Positions 55,287 to 63,033 of a DNA stretch of 64,000 bases are shown here, in pieces (positions within the stretch are counted from its first letter, which is position 1; each line of letters opens with the position of its first letter). The notes beneath the pieces were generated by a model. It had not been told where the DNA came from, did no database searches, and worked only from the letters and a program-made list of their open reading frames with translations. Made by a program: the position numbers and the translations under genes. Origin of the DNA: Burkholderiales bacterium (GTDB lineage Bacteria; Pseudomonadota; Gammaproteobacteria; Burkholderiales; Burkholderiaceae_C). The stretch is taken from contig JACPVA010000074.1 of the NCBI GenBank assembly GCA_016191995.1, forward strand, positions 1 through 64,000, given 5' to 3'.

Positions 55287-55475
55287 TCACTCGCGCACGC
55301 CGGCCTTCTTCAGCATCGTCGCCAGCGGGCACCAGCCGGTGAAGGCACTCTGGGCGAGGTTGAGGCCGACGAAGGCCGGCAGTGCGAGCCAGTAGGCGTG
55401 CACGTAGTGCGCCAGCGCGACACCGACGAGGACCATCAGGCCGGCGGCGAGGTGGACGATGCGATCGACGTTCAT
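55287..55475 (-). CDS. DUF2892 (YgaP-type) small membrane protein
   Basis: 62 residues: MNVDRIVHLAAGLMVLVGVAL, a second helix, and the family end FTGWCPLATML. Two membrane helices. In YgaP this part follows a rhodanese domain; here it stands alone, close to a separate rhodanese gene at 59643. It is convergent with hdrB. A GGAGAA site precedes the ATG. Confidence 0.88.
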   Translation of the reverse strand: MNVDRIVHLAAGLMVLVGVALAHYVHAYWLALPAFVGLNLAQSAFTGWCPLATMLKKAGVRE

Positions 55476-55577
55476 GGTGTTCTCCTCGTGCGCGGCGCGC
55501 CGTCCCGGCTGCGCCCGCGCGGCCGGGCGCGGGCGCAGCCGTCGCGTTGCAGCGCCGGCGCGCCCCGCGCGGCGGGG

Positions 55578-56777
55578 TCAATACTGATAGGCGACCTGGA
55601 AGTTGACGATGTTCTGCTTCAGCTCGATCGTGTTGGCCGGCCCGACGCTGGACGTGACGCGGTTGTTGAACGCATGAACCCAGGACAGCGAGCCGCTGAT
55701 GCGATCGGTGAAGCGGCGCGTCAGCCCGAGCGCGAGGTGCTTCTCGACCACCGCCAGCGACCCGAAGTTGGCGTTGACGTCCTCGGGGCCGATCGGCGAC
55801 TTGCCGTAGTTGAAGCCGGCGCGCAGCTGCATGCGGTCGCCGAGGTCCTTCTGCACGCCGAGGGCGACCACGGTCTGGTCGCTCCAGCCGAAGGGCATCG
55901 CCGGCGGGATCGCGCCGGCGTAGCCCGCCGGGCGCTCGATGGCGACGCGGTCGAGCACGTCGCTGAACCAGATCCGCTTGACGTCGGCCTCGACCAGCAG
56001 CCCCTGCATCGGCCGGAAGGCGACGCCGACGGCCAGCGTCTGCGGCGCTTCCATGCGCATCGCGAAGCGGCCGTCGGCGGTATTCCACTCGAACTTGCCC
56101 ATGCGCTGCTTGTTCGACCACGAGGCGCCGAGCTGCAGCGCATCGTTCAGGTGCCAGACCATCCCCGCCGTCAGACCCCAGCCGAAGACCTGGTTCTGCG
56201 GCAGCGAGAACGCCGGCGTGGCCAGCGCCAGGCTCTGGTAGTTGAGGTTGATCGTCGCGCCGAGCGCGAGCCGGTCGCTGACGCGGTAGGCGAATCCGGG
56301 CGCGACCTTGAAGAACTGCTTGGTCGTCACCACCGCCTGCTGCCCGGGAAGCCCGACGGTATCGGCGAAGTCCACCCCCATGCCCGACAGCCCGCCCAGC
56401 CCCATGCCGACGACGAGCTTCGGGCTGACGCGGAAATTGACCGCGCCGGCGGGCATCATGTAGAGGTTGGAGTCGCTGTCGTTGCCGTTGACATTGCGCG
56501 GCGGGTTCAGGAAGCCGACGCCGAGGTCGAAGCGGACCTCCTGCGTCCCGAGCTCGGCCATGCCGGCCGGGTTGACGAGCAGCGTGACGGCATCCTGCGG
56601 CGCGGCGACGACGGCGCCGGCCATGCCGTTCTGGATCGCCGACAGGCCGAGCATCTGGTCGCCGTTGGTGGCGCCGGCGTGCGGCGCGACGAGCAGCGCG
56701 GCGGCGGCCAGCGCGGCCGCGCCGGCGCGCGGGGCGCCCGGCGTCGGCGCCGGGCGTGCGGGGGTGGGTTCATGCAT
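55578..56777 (-). CDS. OmpP1/FadL/TodX-family outer-membrane protein, copy 2
   Basis: 399 residues. After a Pro/Ala-rich start and signal peptide the mature N-terminus shows the FadL hatch (NGDQMLGLSAIQNGMAGAVVA, then LVNPAGMAELG). The remainder is beta-barrel in pattern with aromatic girdle residues and ends FQVAYQY. Shorter than copy 1 (451 aa) and clearly divergent. It is transcribed with the upstream cytochrome c'-like gene (21-base gap). Confidence 0.87.
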   Translation of the reverse strand: MHEPTPARPAPTPGAPRAGAAALAAAALLVAPHAGATNGDQMLGLSAIQNGMAGAVVAAPQDAVTLLVNPAGMAELGTQEVRFDLGVGFLNPPRNVNGNDSDSNLYMMPAGAVNFRVSPKLVVGMGLGGLSGMGVDFADTVGLPGQQAVVTTKQFFKVAPGFAYRVSDRLALGATINLNYQSLALATPAFSLPQNQVFGWGLTAGMVWHLNDALQLGASWSNKQRMGKFEWNTADGRFAMRMEAPQTLAVGVAFRPMQGLLVEADVKRIWFSDVLDRVAIERPAGYAGAIPPAMPFGWSDQTVVALGVQKDLGDRMQLRAGFNYGKSPIGPEDVNANFGSLAVVEKHLALGLTRRFTDRISGSLSWVHAFNNRVTSSVGPANTIELKQNIVNFQVAYQY

Positions 56778-56798
56778 GGGGAGGCTCCAGGTTCGGTG

Positions 56799-57410
56799 TC
56801 AGCGCTTCAGGCGCGGTTCGTAGGCGCTCGCGCCGGGCTGGCCGCGGAAGTGGTTGTGGCAGGCGACACAGCCCGAGGTGATGGTCCCGTAGTGCTGCGC
56901 CGCGGCGACCATGTCGCCGCGATCGGCGGCGTCGGCGAGCTGGCGCGCGCCGCCCTCGACCGCGGCCTCCATCGCCGGCAGCACCGACAGGCCCTCGTTC
57001 GTGACCTTGTCCAGCGGCAGGTAGGGCAGCATGCCGCCGCGCGGCAGCCGGTGGCCGGCGATGCGGCGCGCGGCGTCGGCCGCGGCGGCGCCGTTGTCGA
57101 CCGCGATCGCCGCGCCCGCCGCCTGGTAGTCGGCCAGGATGTCGTGCATCACCTGGCGCAGCGTCAGCGTATCGCTGCGGCGCTCGTGGCGCAGCGCGAC
57201 CTTCATCAGGAACTGCCGGATCTCGGGCGACAGCGCGCGCGCACGCTCGACGAGCTCGGGCGTCATCGTCGCCATCTGCTTTTGCATCAGCTCCTGGGCG
57301 AGCTTCATCTGCTCGGGCGGGAGCGGCTGCTGCGCCAGCGCCGGGGCGGCAGCCGCGCTCGCGAGGGTGGCCGCGGCGAGCGCGCGGGCCAGGGTTCGAC
57401 GGGTCTTCAT
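56799..57410 (-). CDS. Cytochrome c'-like (class II) periplasmic protein
   Basis: 203 residues with signal peptide (LARALAAATLASAAAAPALA). The single heme motif CVACH lies near the C-terminus (TSGCVACHNHFRG), as in four-helix class II cytochromes. The preceding ~150 residues are mostly helical, though longer than a classical cytochrome c' (~130 mature residues). Likely a periplasmic electron carrier or gas/sulfur ligand binder. Forms a unit with FadL copy 2. Confidence 0.82.
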   Translation of the reverse strand: MKTRRTLARALAAATLASAAAAPALAQQPLPPEQMKLAQELMQKQMATMTPELVERARALSPEIRQFLMKVALRHERRSDTLTLRQVMHDILADYQAAGAAIAVDNGAAAADAARRIAGHRLPRGGMLPYLPLDKVTNEGLSVLPAMEAAVEGGARQLADAADRGDMVAAAQHYGTITSGCVACHNHFRGQPGASAYEPRLKR

Positions 57411-57568
57411 GCGGGTAGGCCTCCTGGGGGCGTTCGGCCGCCGGCGATGCGGCGGTGTGCGCGGCAGCGTAGGCGGGCGGGGTTTCCGGCCGGTGTCAGC
57501 GCGGCGCCGTCGGTGTCGGTCTGTTGCAGCGCCCGTTGCATATGCGCGCGCGATCGGTGATGAGGGAC

Positions 57569-58279
57569 ATGAAGGCGATGAATCGCACCCGACCCCGGCT
57601 GCTCGTCGTCGACGACGACGAGGGCTTGCGCGAGCTGCTCGTGCGCTACCTGTCGGACAACGGCTACGAGGTCGCCGGCGTGGCCGACGGCGCGGCGATG
57701 CGGCGCCACCTGGCCGCGCAGCCGGTCGACCTGCTGCTGCTCGACGTGATGCTGCCGGGCGAGGACGGGCTGACGCTGGCGCGCACGCTCGCGGCCGACG
57801 GCGGCCCCGGCATCATCATGCTGTCGGCGCGCGGCGACGAGGTCGACCGCATCGTCGGGCTGGAGGTCGGCGCCGACGACTACCTCGCCAAGCCCTTCAG
57901 CCACCGCGAGCTGCTGGCGCGCGTCGCCGCGGTGCTGCGGCGGCGCCGCCCCGGGCCCGAGACCGGCCGGCTGCGCCACTTCGGGCCGTATACGGTCGAC
58001 CTCGATGCGCACCGGCTGACGTGCAACGGCGCCGAGGTGGCGCTGTCGGGTGCCGAGTTCGCGCTGCTGCGAACGCTGCTCGACCACCCGGACCGCGTGC
58101 TCAGCCGCGATACCCTGGTCGAGCTGCTCAAGGGCTACGACCGCGCGCCCTTCGACCGCATGGTCGACGTTCGCGTCACCCGTTTGCGGCGCAAGATCGA
58201 GCCCGACCCCTCGCACCCGGTCTACCTGCGCACCGTCTGGGGCGTGGGTTACCTGTTCTGCCCGCGCGGGGCGGGGTGA
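57569..58279 (+). CDS. OmpR/PhoB-family response regulator
   Basis: 236 residues. Receiver domain: RLLVVDDDEGLREL with the acidic pair, phospho-acceptor Asp in LLLLDVMLPGEDG, Thr/Ser in IIMLSARGDE and Lys in YLAKPFS. Winged-helix output: GAEVALSGAEFALLRTLL then RMVDVRVTRLRRKIE. Several in-frame ATGs exist (57524, 57542, 57560, 57569); the last leaves a normal N-terminus. The stop overlaps the kinase start (TGATG). Controls unknown genes, probably sulfur related. Confidence 0.9.
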   Translation: MKAMNRTRPRLLVVDDDEGLRELLVRYLSDNGYEVAGVADGAAMRRHLAAQPVDLLLLDVMLPGEDGLTLARTLAADGGPGIIMLSARGDEVDRIVGLEVGADDYLAKPFSHRELLARVAAVLRRRRPGPETGRLRHFGPYTVDLDAHRLTCNGAEVALSGAEFALLRTLLDHPDRVLSRDTLVELLKGYDRAPFDRMVDVRVTRLRRKIEPDPSHPVYLRTVWGVGYLFCPRGAG

Positions 58280-59646
58280 TGCCGCGCTCGCTGTTCGGCC
58301 GCATGGTGCTGGCGATCGCGCTGGTCGCGCTCGCATGCCAGGTGGTGACGATCGCGATCGTCGTCGCCTTCGGCCTGTGGCCGCTCGGTCGGCTCGCCAC
58401 CGGCGACCTGGCGGCGCTGATGATCGAGGCCGTGAACGACTGGCAGGCCACGCCCGACGACGCGTCGCGCCGCTGGCTGGCGCGGCACCTGGCCGAGGAA
58501 CACGGGCTGCACCTGCTCGACGCGCCGCCCGGCGCCGACGCCGACTGGCCGGCGCCCAAGGTCGAGCCTGTGCAGGCGGCGCGGCTGCTGCCCTACTTCC
58601 ACCTGCTCGAGTCGGCGCTGGCCGAGCGCAGCGGCGCGCCGGTGCCGCTGGTGCACGGGCGCGACGCCGGCGGTGGCTCGTGGTACTGGGCGGCGCTGCC
58701 GGCCGGCGACGGCGGCGCGACGCTGCGCGTCGGCTTCGACGCCGCGCGCGTCGCGGTGCAGCCCTCGCTGGCGCTGCTTCTGGTGCTGACGGTCGGTGCG
58801 CTGGTGACGCTGGCCGCCGCCGCGGCGATGGCGCGCTGGCTGATCGGGCCGCTGCAGCGGCTGGTCGAGGCGACGCAGCCGATCGGCCAGGGCCGCCGCA
58901 CGGCGCCGCTGCCCGAGTCCGGTCCGCAGGAGCTGGCGCAGGTCGCGCGCGCCTTCAATGCGATGGCCGAGCAGGTGCAGGAGCTGCTCGCGAACCGCAC
59001 GACGCTGCTGGTCGGCGTGTCGCACGACCTGCGATCGCCGCTGGCGCGCATCCGGCTCGCGCTGGGCATGGCCGCCGAGCGCCCGGACCCGGCGCTGCTG
59101 GAGCGCATCGTGCGCGATGTCGACGCGATGAACGAGCTGATCGGCCGCTGCCTGGAAGTCGGGCGCGACTTCAGCGAGCGCGAGACGGCCGAGGTCGACC
59201 TGTGCCGCATGATGGCCGAGGTCGCGCAGGAGCATGCGCACCAGCGGGTGCAGGTGCGCGGGCAGCGGCGCGCGGACTGCCGGCTGCGCGTGCGGCCGCT
59301 GGCGCTGCGGCGCATCGTCTGCAACCTGGTCGACAACGCGGTGCGCTACGGCGGCGGGCAGCCGGTCGACATCGAGCTGCGCGTCGCCGACGGCGTGGCC
59401 GAGGTCGCGGTGCTCGACCGCGGCCCGGGCATCCCCGAGGGCGAGCGCGAGGCGGTGTTCCGCCCCTTCCACCGCCTGGAGGCCTCGCGCAGCCAGCGCA
59501 CCGGCGGCAGCGGCCTCGGGCTGGCGATCGTGCGCCAGATCGCCAGCGCCAACGGCTGGACGGTGCAGCTGCGCGCGCGCCCGGGCGGCGGCACCGAGGC
59601 CTGCGTGCGGCTGCCGCTGGAGGGTGCCGCCGTCATGAGCTCATGA
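58279..59646 (+). CDS. Sensor histidine kinase, EnvZ-like
   Basis: 455 residues. Two membrane helices (MVLAIALVALACQVVTIAIVVAFG and SLALLLVLTVGALVTLAAAAA) enclose a ~140-residue periplasmic sensor without recognised family. HAMP follows (WLIGPLQRLVEATQPIGQG), then the H-box GVSHDLRSPLARIRLAL with the phosphorylated His, N-box LVDNAVRYGGG, G1 DRGPGIP and G2 GGSGLGLAIVRQI. Overlaps the regulator gene by one base and the rhodanese gene by four, a tight three-gene operon. Confidence 0.92.
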   Translation: MPRSLFGRMVLAIALVALACQVVTIAIVVAFGLWPLGRLATGDLAALMIEAVNDWQATPDDASRRWLARHLAEEHGLHLLDAPPGADADWPAPKVEPVQAARLLPYFHLLESALAERSGAPVPLVHGRDAGGGSWYWAALPAGDGGATLRVGFDAARVAVQPSLALLLVLTVGALVTLAAAAAMARWLIGPLQRLVEATQPIGQGRRTAPLPESGPQELAQVARAFNAMAEQVQELLANRTTLLVGVSHDLRSPLARIRLALGMAAERPDPALLERIVRDVDAMNELIGRCLEVGRDFSERETAEVDLCRMMAEVAQEHAHQRVQVRGQRRADCRLRVRPLALRRIVCNLVDNAVRYGGGQPVDIELRVADGVAEVAVLDRGPGIPEGEREAVFRPFHRLEASRSQRTGGSGLGLAIVRQIASANGWTVQLRARPGGGTEACVRLPLEGAAVMSS

Positions 59647-60104
59647 CGAATCCGTCCTTGCCCGCGGCGACGGCGTCGCCGCACAATGCGGGCCCCGCCG
59701 AGCGAGCCGCGACGATGGAACACCTGCACCCGACCGAGGCCTACGAGCGACTGCAGGCCGAACCGAACATGCTGCTGGTCGACTGCCGCAGCGAGGTCGA
59801 GTTCTATTTCGTCGGCCACCCGGTCGACGCCGTCAACATCGAGTGGAATACGGCGCCGGACTTCGAGCTCAACCCGCACTTCGTCGACGAGGTGCTGCGC
59901 ATGGCCGGGCGCAAGGACCGCCCGATCGTCCTCATCTGCCGCAGCGGCAAGCGATCCGTCGACGCCGGCCGGGCGCTGGAGGAATCGGGCTTCACGCACG
60001 TGGCCAACGTGCTCGAGGGCTTCGAGGGCGATCTCGACAAGCAGCACCACCGCGGCACGCTCGGCGGCTGGCGCAAGCACGGGCTGCCCTGGCGGCAGGT
60101 CTGA
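59643..60104 (+). CDS. Rhodanese-like sulfurtransferase
   Basis: 153 residues, single rhodanese domain. The active-site loop is CRSGKRSVD with the persulfide Cys; other landmarks are LVDCRSEVEFYFVGHPVDAVNIEW and HVANVLEGFEG. It may move sulfane sulfur from thiosulfate or persulfide to TusA/DsrE2. No signal peptide, so cytoplasmic. The start lies in the kinase stop (ATGA). A rhodanese in an operon with a two-component system suggests sulfur sensing. Confidence 0.9.
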   Translation: MTNPSLPAATASPHNAGPAERAATMEHLHPTEAYERLQAEPNMLLVDCRSEVEFYFVGHPVDAVNIEWNTAPDFELNPHFVDEVLRMAGRKDRPIVLICRSGKRSVDAGRALEESGFTHVANVLEGFEGDLDKQHHRGTLGGWRKHGLPWRQV

Positions 60105-60108
60105 TTCG

Positions 60109-60170
60109 GGATCGCGTTCAAACCCTCAACTTGCGCCTGCGGTCGAACGGCCGCGGACGGCACGTAGCGG
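60109..60170. repeat. Interspersed repeat, copy 2
   Basis: Shares GGGATCGCGTTCAA and TGCGGTCGAACGGCCGCGG with 16558-16621 and, like that copy, starts just behind a stop codon. Confidence 0.6.
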
Positions 60171-60215
60171 ACCTTCACCAGTGCCCACTGTTTGCCATGT
60201 GCGGCGTTCGACGTC

Positions 60216-60616
60216 CGCGCGTGCCAAGGCCGGCGGGCACCCTCCCACTCCATGCCCGGGGACAGTGCCCCGGGCGCTCGCCAGGCACAAACAGTCCGCA
60301 GGACTGTTTGTGTCCGGGCTCGCTCCCCCGGGCCGGGCTGCGCCCGCCCCTCCTCCTTTACTTACGTGGAGGGTGCCCGCCGACCTTGGCCTGCCAGCGC
60401 CCTGGTATCCAACCGTCGAATACCAGCTCGGTGGCCTGCCGAGGACGGCGGGTGCCCTTGCCCGTAAGTAAAGGAGGAGCCAGCGGCCGAAGGCCGGTGG
60501 CGGGGGAGCGAGCCCGGACACAAACAGTCCAGCGGACTGTTTGTGCCTGGCGAGCGCCCGGGGCACTGTCCCCGGGCATGGAGGGCAAGGGTACCCGCCG
60601 TCCTCGGCCCGCGCGA
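60216..60616. repeat. Near-perfect 400-bp palindrome built of hairpin repeats
   Basis: Bases from 60251 (CATGCCCGGGGACAGTGCCC...) to about 60294 are matched without error by the reverse complement ending at 60580. Inside, two 12-bp hairpins CACAAACAGTCC-NNN-GGACTGTTTGTG occur (60286-60312 and 60519-60545). The centre is CTGGTAT-N11-ATACCAG (60402-60426). A unit like GGGTGCCCGCCG-CCTTGGC occurs four times, two per arm. It lies between the convergent rhodanese and mazG genes. The small ORFs in the track here are artefacts of the repeat. Confidence 0.85.
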
Positions 60617-60846
60617 TCGCTGCGAACTACGAGAAGGCAGGCACCCGATGACTGCAACGGGCTAACGGCGATCAATCGCCGCCGACCCAGTCCTTGGCGA
60701 TCGTACGCGAACGCGTATTGTCTCTGGTCTGATGCCGAGACCGCGCGGGCACGCTGGTTCCTCGCAGACCAAGAAAGGTGACCCACCGCGACCTCGTCGA
60801 CAGCCCGAAGCGAGCGGTCTGCGGCCGCAAGGCTGCCGCGCAGGGT
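60617..60846. other. Intergenic stretch after the palindrome
   Basis: No gene supported. The stretch is somewhat less GC-rich (ACGCGTATTGTCTC) and carries no terminator that I can see. Confidence 0.3.
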
Positions 60847-61272
60847 TCAGCGCGAAGACGGGTCGCCAGATGGGCTGGACACGGCGGCTGCGGGATCGGC
60901 CGGCTCCAGCCCCGGCGCCTTGCGCGCGTTCCCGCGCGAAAAATCTATCGGATAGCGCTCGGCGTTGCGGCGCAGCTTGTCGCGCACCGCCTCGTCGAGG
61001 TCGATACCCAGCACGTCGGCCAACCGTGCCAGGTACAGCAGCACGTCGGCGATCTCGTCGCGCACCGCGCGTGCGGTCGCCGGATCGCGCGCGACCGTGC
61101 GCGACTCGTCCTCGGTCAGCCACTGGAAGACCTCGAGCAGCTCGCCGGACTCGCCCGCGAGCGCCATCGCCAGGTTCTTCGGCGAGTGGAAGCGCTCCCA
61201 GTCGCGCTCGCGAGCGAACTGCGCCAGCGCCGCCTGCAGCGTGCGGAGGTCGGCCAGCGGGGCGTCGTTCAT
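60847..61272 (-). CDS. MazG-like nucleotide pyrophosphohydrolase
   Basis: 141 residues. The all-alpha NTP pyrophosphatase metal site is clear: GESGELLEVFQW (Glu pair) and DEIADVLLYL (Glu and Asp). It matches the short YpjD/dCTPase-type MazG proteins that clean up damaged nucleotides. The C-terminal ~30 residues are disordered. The ATG at 61272 is used; the track's longer frame continues antisense to other genes. It follows the YkgJ gene on the same strand. Confidence 0.85.
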   Translation of the reverse strand: MNDAPLADLRTLQAALAQFARERDWERFHSPKNLAMALAGESGELLEVFQWLTEDESRTVARDPATARAVRDEIADVLLYLARLADVLGIDLDEAVRDKLRRNAERYPIDFSRGNARKAPGLEPADPAAAVSSPSGDPSSR

Positions 61273-61373
61273 CGGGGCGATCGGGGCGGTCGTGAGGATC
61301 GGGGCCGTGATCGTCTGCGCGATCGACGGCGGGGTCGGCGCGCAATACGGGACCGTGCCCGGCCGCGCCGCTG

Positions 61374-62267
61374 CTACACGTCGACGAAGGCGCCGCCCTC
61401 GTCGTCCTCGCGCGCGAGCCGCTCGGCGGCCTCGCGCTCGAGCTGGGCGCGGCGCTCGGCCAGGCGCTGGCGGCGCTGCTCGACGCTGTCGGTGTGCAAT
61501 GCGATCGACATCTCGCCGAACAGCACCTGGCGCAGAAAGCGGTAGCCGAACTGCAGCAGTTCCAGGTCGTCCTCGAGCGCCAGTCGCAACTCCTCGGGCG
61601 GGACGTCGAAGGTGCCGACGAAGGCGTCGCTGGCGACGAAGCTGCGGAAGCGGTCGACGTCGTAGCAGGTCATGAAGAAGAGCTCCAGGCTGCGCTTGCT
61701 CGGCTTGCCGACCGTCGGCCCGGAGCTCTTCTTCTTCAGGATCAGCTGGCGCCAGCCGCGCGCCGCCTCGTCGACCTCGACCACGCCCTGCGCGGCGCGG
61801 TATTCGTCGATCGTCTGCGTCACCGGCTCCCGGTGCCCCAGGCAGTGGTCCTCGCGCACGACGGCGTACTGCTGGCGGTCGACGGACTCGTCCTGCTTGC
61901 GGATCGACAGCAGCGCCACCGGGTAGTAGCGGCAGGCGGTCGGGCGGTCCTCGTAGACGCTGCAGCCCTCGGGCGTCATGAAGCGGCACGCGCTGCCGCC
62001 CTCGACCGGCTTGAGCTTGACGCCTGCGATGCCGTCCTTCTCGAGCTCGTAGGGGACGGTGTAGTCCCTGAGAAATTCCGACGACGCCAGCCCGAGCCGC
62101 TGCCTCAACCGCACGATATCGACCGGCGTCAGCGAGATGTCGATATTGCTGCAGCAGGCGTTCCAGCACGCGATGCCCTTGCGGCAGCGGAACTGCAGCG
62201 GCGCGCTGCCTTCCAGCGTGACCGGGACGACGGGGCTTTGCGGGAAGGGGGACTCGGACTCGTTCAT
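61374..62267 (-). CDS. YkgJ family cysteine-cluster protein
   Basis: 297 residues. The N-terminal ~130 residues carry the cysteine pattern of the family: FRCRKGIACWNACCSN, SACRFMTPEGCSVYEDRPTACRYYPV, and a later DHCLGH. These probably bind zinc or an iron-sulfur cluster. The C-terminus is a long charged helix. Function unknown. It lies between mazG and the SCP2-like gene, downstream of aprA on the same strand, so it may belong to the apr operon. Confidence 0.88.
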   Translation of the reverse strand: MNESESPFPQSPVVPVTLEGSAPLQFRCRKGIACWNACCSNIDISLTPVDIVRLRQRLGLASSEFLRDYTVPYELEKDGIAGVKLKPVEGGSACRFMTPEGCSVYEDRPTACRYYPVALLSIRKQDESVDRQQYAVVREDHCLGHREPVTQTIDEYRAAQGVVEVDEAARGWRQLILKKKSSGPTVGKPSKRSLELFFMTCYDVDRFRSFVASDAFVGTFDVPPEELRLALEDDLELLQFGYRFLRQVLFGEMSIALHTDSVEQRRQRLAERRAQLEREAAERLAREDDEGGAFVDV

Positions 62268-62361
62268 GCGCGGATTGTCGTCGTTCGGGCGTGGCCGCGC
62301 AGCAGCAGGGGCGGCTCGCGCGGGCGCCGCACGCGGGCGCGAGGGCGCGCGCGGGATGGGC

Positions 62362-62874
62362 CTAGGCCGGGCAGGAGGCGCTGTCGCCGGCGACCTTGCC
62401 GACCAGCAGCAGGAACTGCTCGAACGGCCCCATCACGCCCATCGCCTCCATCTTCGGGCCGCTGAAGCGCAGCGCGCCGAACATCATCGCGCGCATCGGC
62501 CCGTACTGGCCGCGCCCCATCTCGCCCCAATGCTCGGTCTTGGCGTGCATGACGTAGTCGACGCCGGAGTCCAGCTTCGTGTGCTCGACCCGCCCGCCGT
62601 AGACGCAGACCGCCTTGCCGTCGCGCGCGGCGACGCGCAGCTCACGCCGGGTCGCTTCGCCGCACTCGCTGCGGTACAGGTGGATCAGCTTGAATCCCTT
62701 GCCGCCGTCGTTGCGGACCCACGAGCCGCCGAGTTCGTCGACCAGCGCCGGCGTGGCGTTCCACTGCGCGCAGGCCTGCGCGGCCCATTCGTCGGACATC
62801 ATCGTCACGGGCTGCGCAGCGTGGGCGGCTGCCATGCCGGCGAGGCCGGCATGGCCGAGGATCAGTCGCTTCAT
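62362..62874 (-). CDS. Exported SCP2-like sterol-carrier-domain protein
   Basis: 170 residues, short hydrophobic signal (LILGHAGLAGMAAAHAA). The mature part ends with MMFGALRFSGPKMEAMGVMGPFEQFLLLVG, which follows the SCP2 pattern (a hydrophobic-ligand pocket protein). Four Cys remain in the mature part. It has an AAGGAG ribosome site. It lies 159 bases behind aprA on the same strand; a lipid or hydrophobic-sulfur-binding role is speculative. Confidence 0.7.
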   Translation of the reverse strand: MKRLILGHAGLAGMAAAHAAQPVTMMSDEWAAQACAQWNATPALVDELGGSWVRNDGGKGFKLIHLYRSECGEATRRELRVAARDGKAVCVYGGRVEHTKLDSGVDYVMHAKTEHWGEMGRGQYGPMRAMMFGALRFSGPKMEAMGVMGPFEQFLLLVGKVAGDSASCPA

Positions 62875-63033
62875 GCGATCTCCTTCAGGGGCATGGATCG
62901 GCGCGCGCGGCGCGCCGCAATGAAAGATGCCGGGCCGCCACGCTCGCGCGCGGCGTGCCCGGCATGCTCGGGGTGGCGGCGCGCCCCGTCCGGGGCGCGG
63001 CACCGGGGCCGCCGGCCGGCCGGCGGCCTGGCC

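Noticed and set aside
60126-60566. Small ORFs on both strands in the palindrome
   Set aside because: Their similar translations come from the inverted repeat, not from coding constraint; no ribosome sites.
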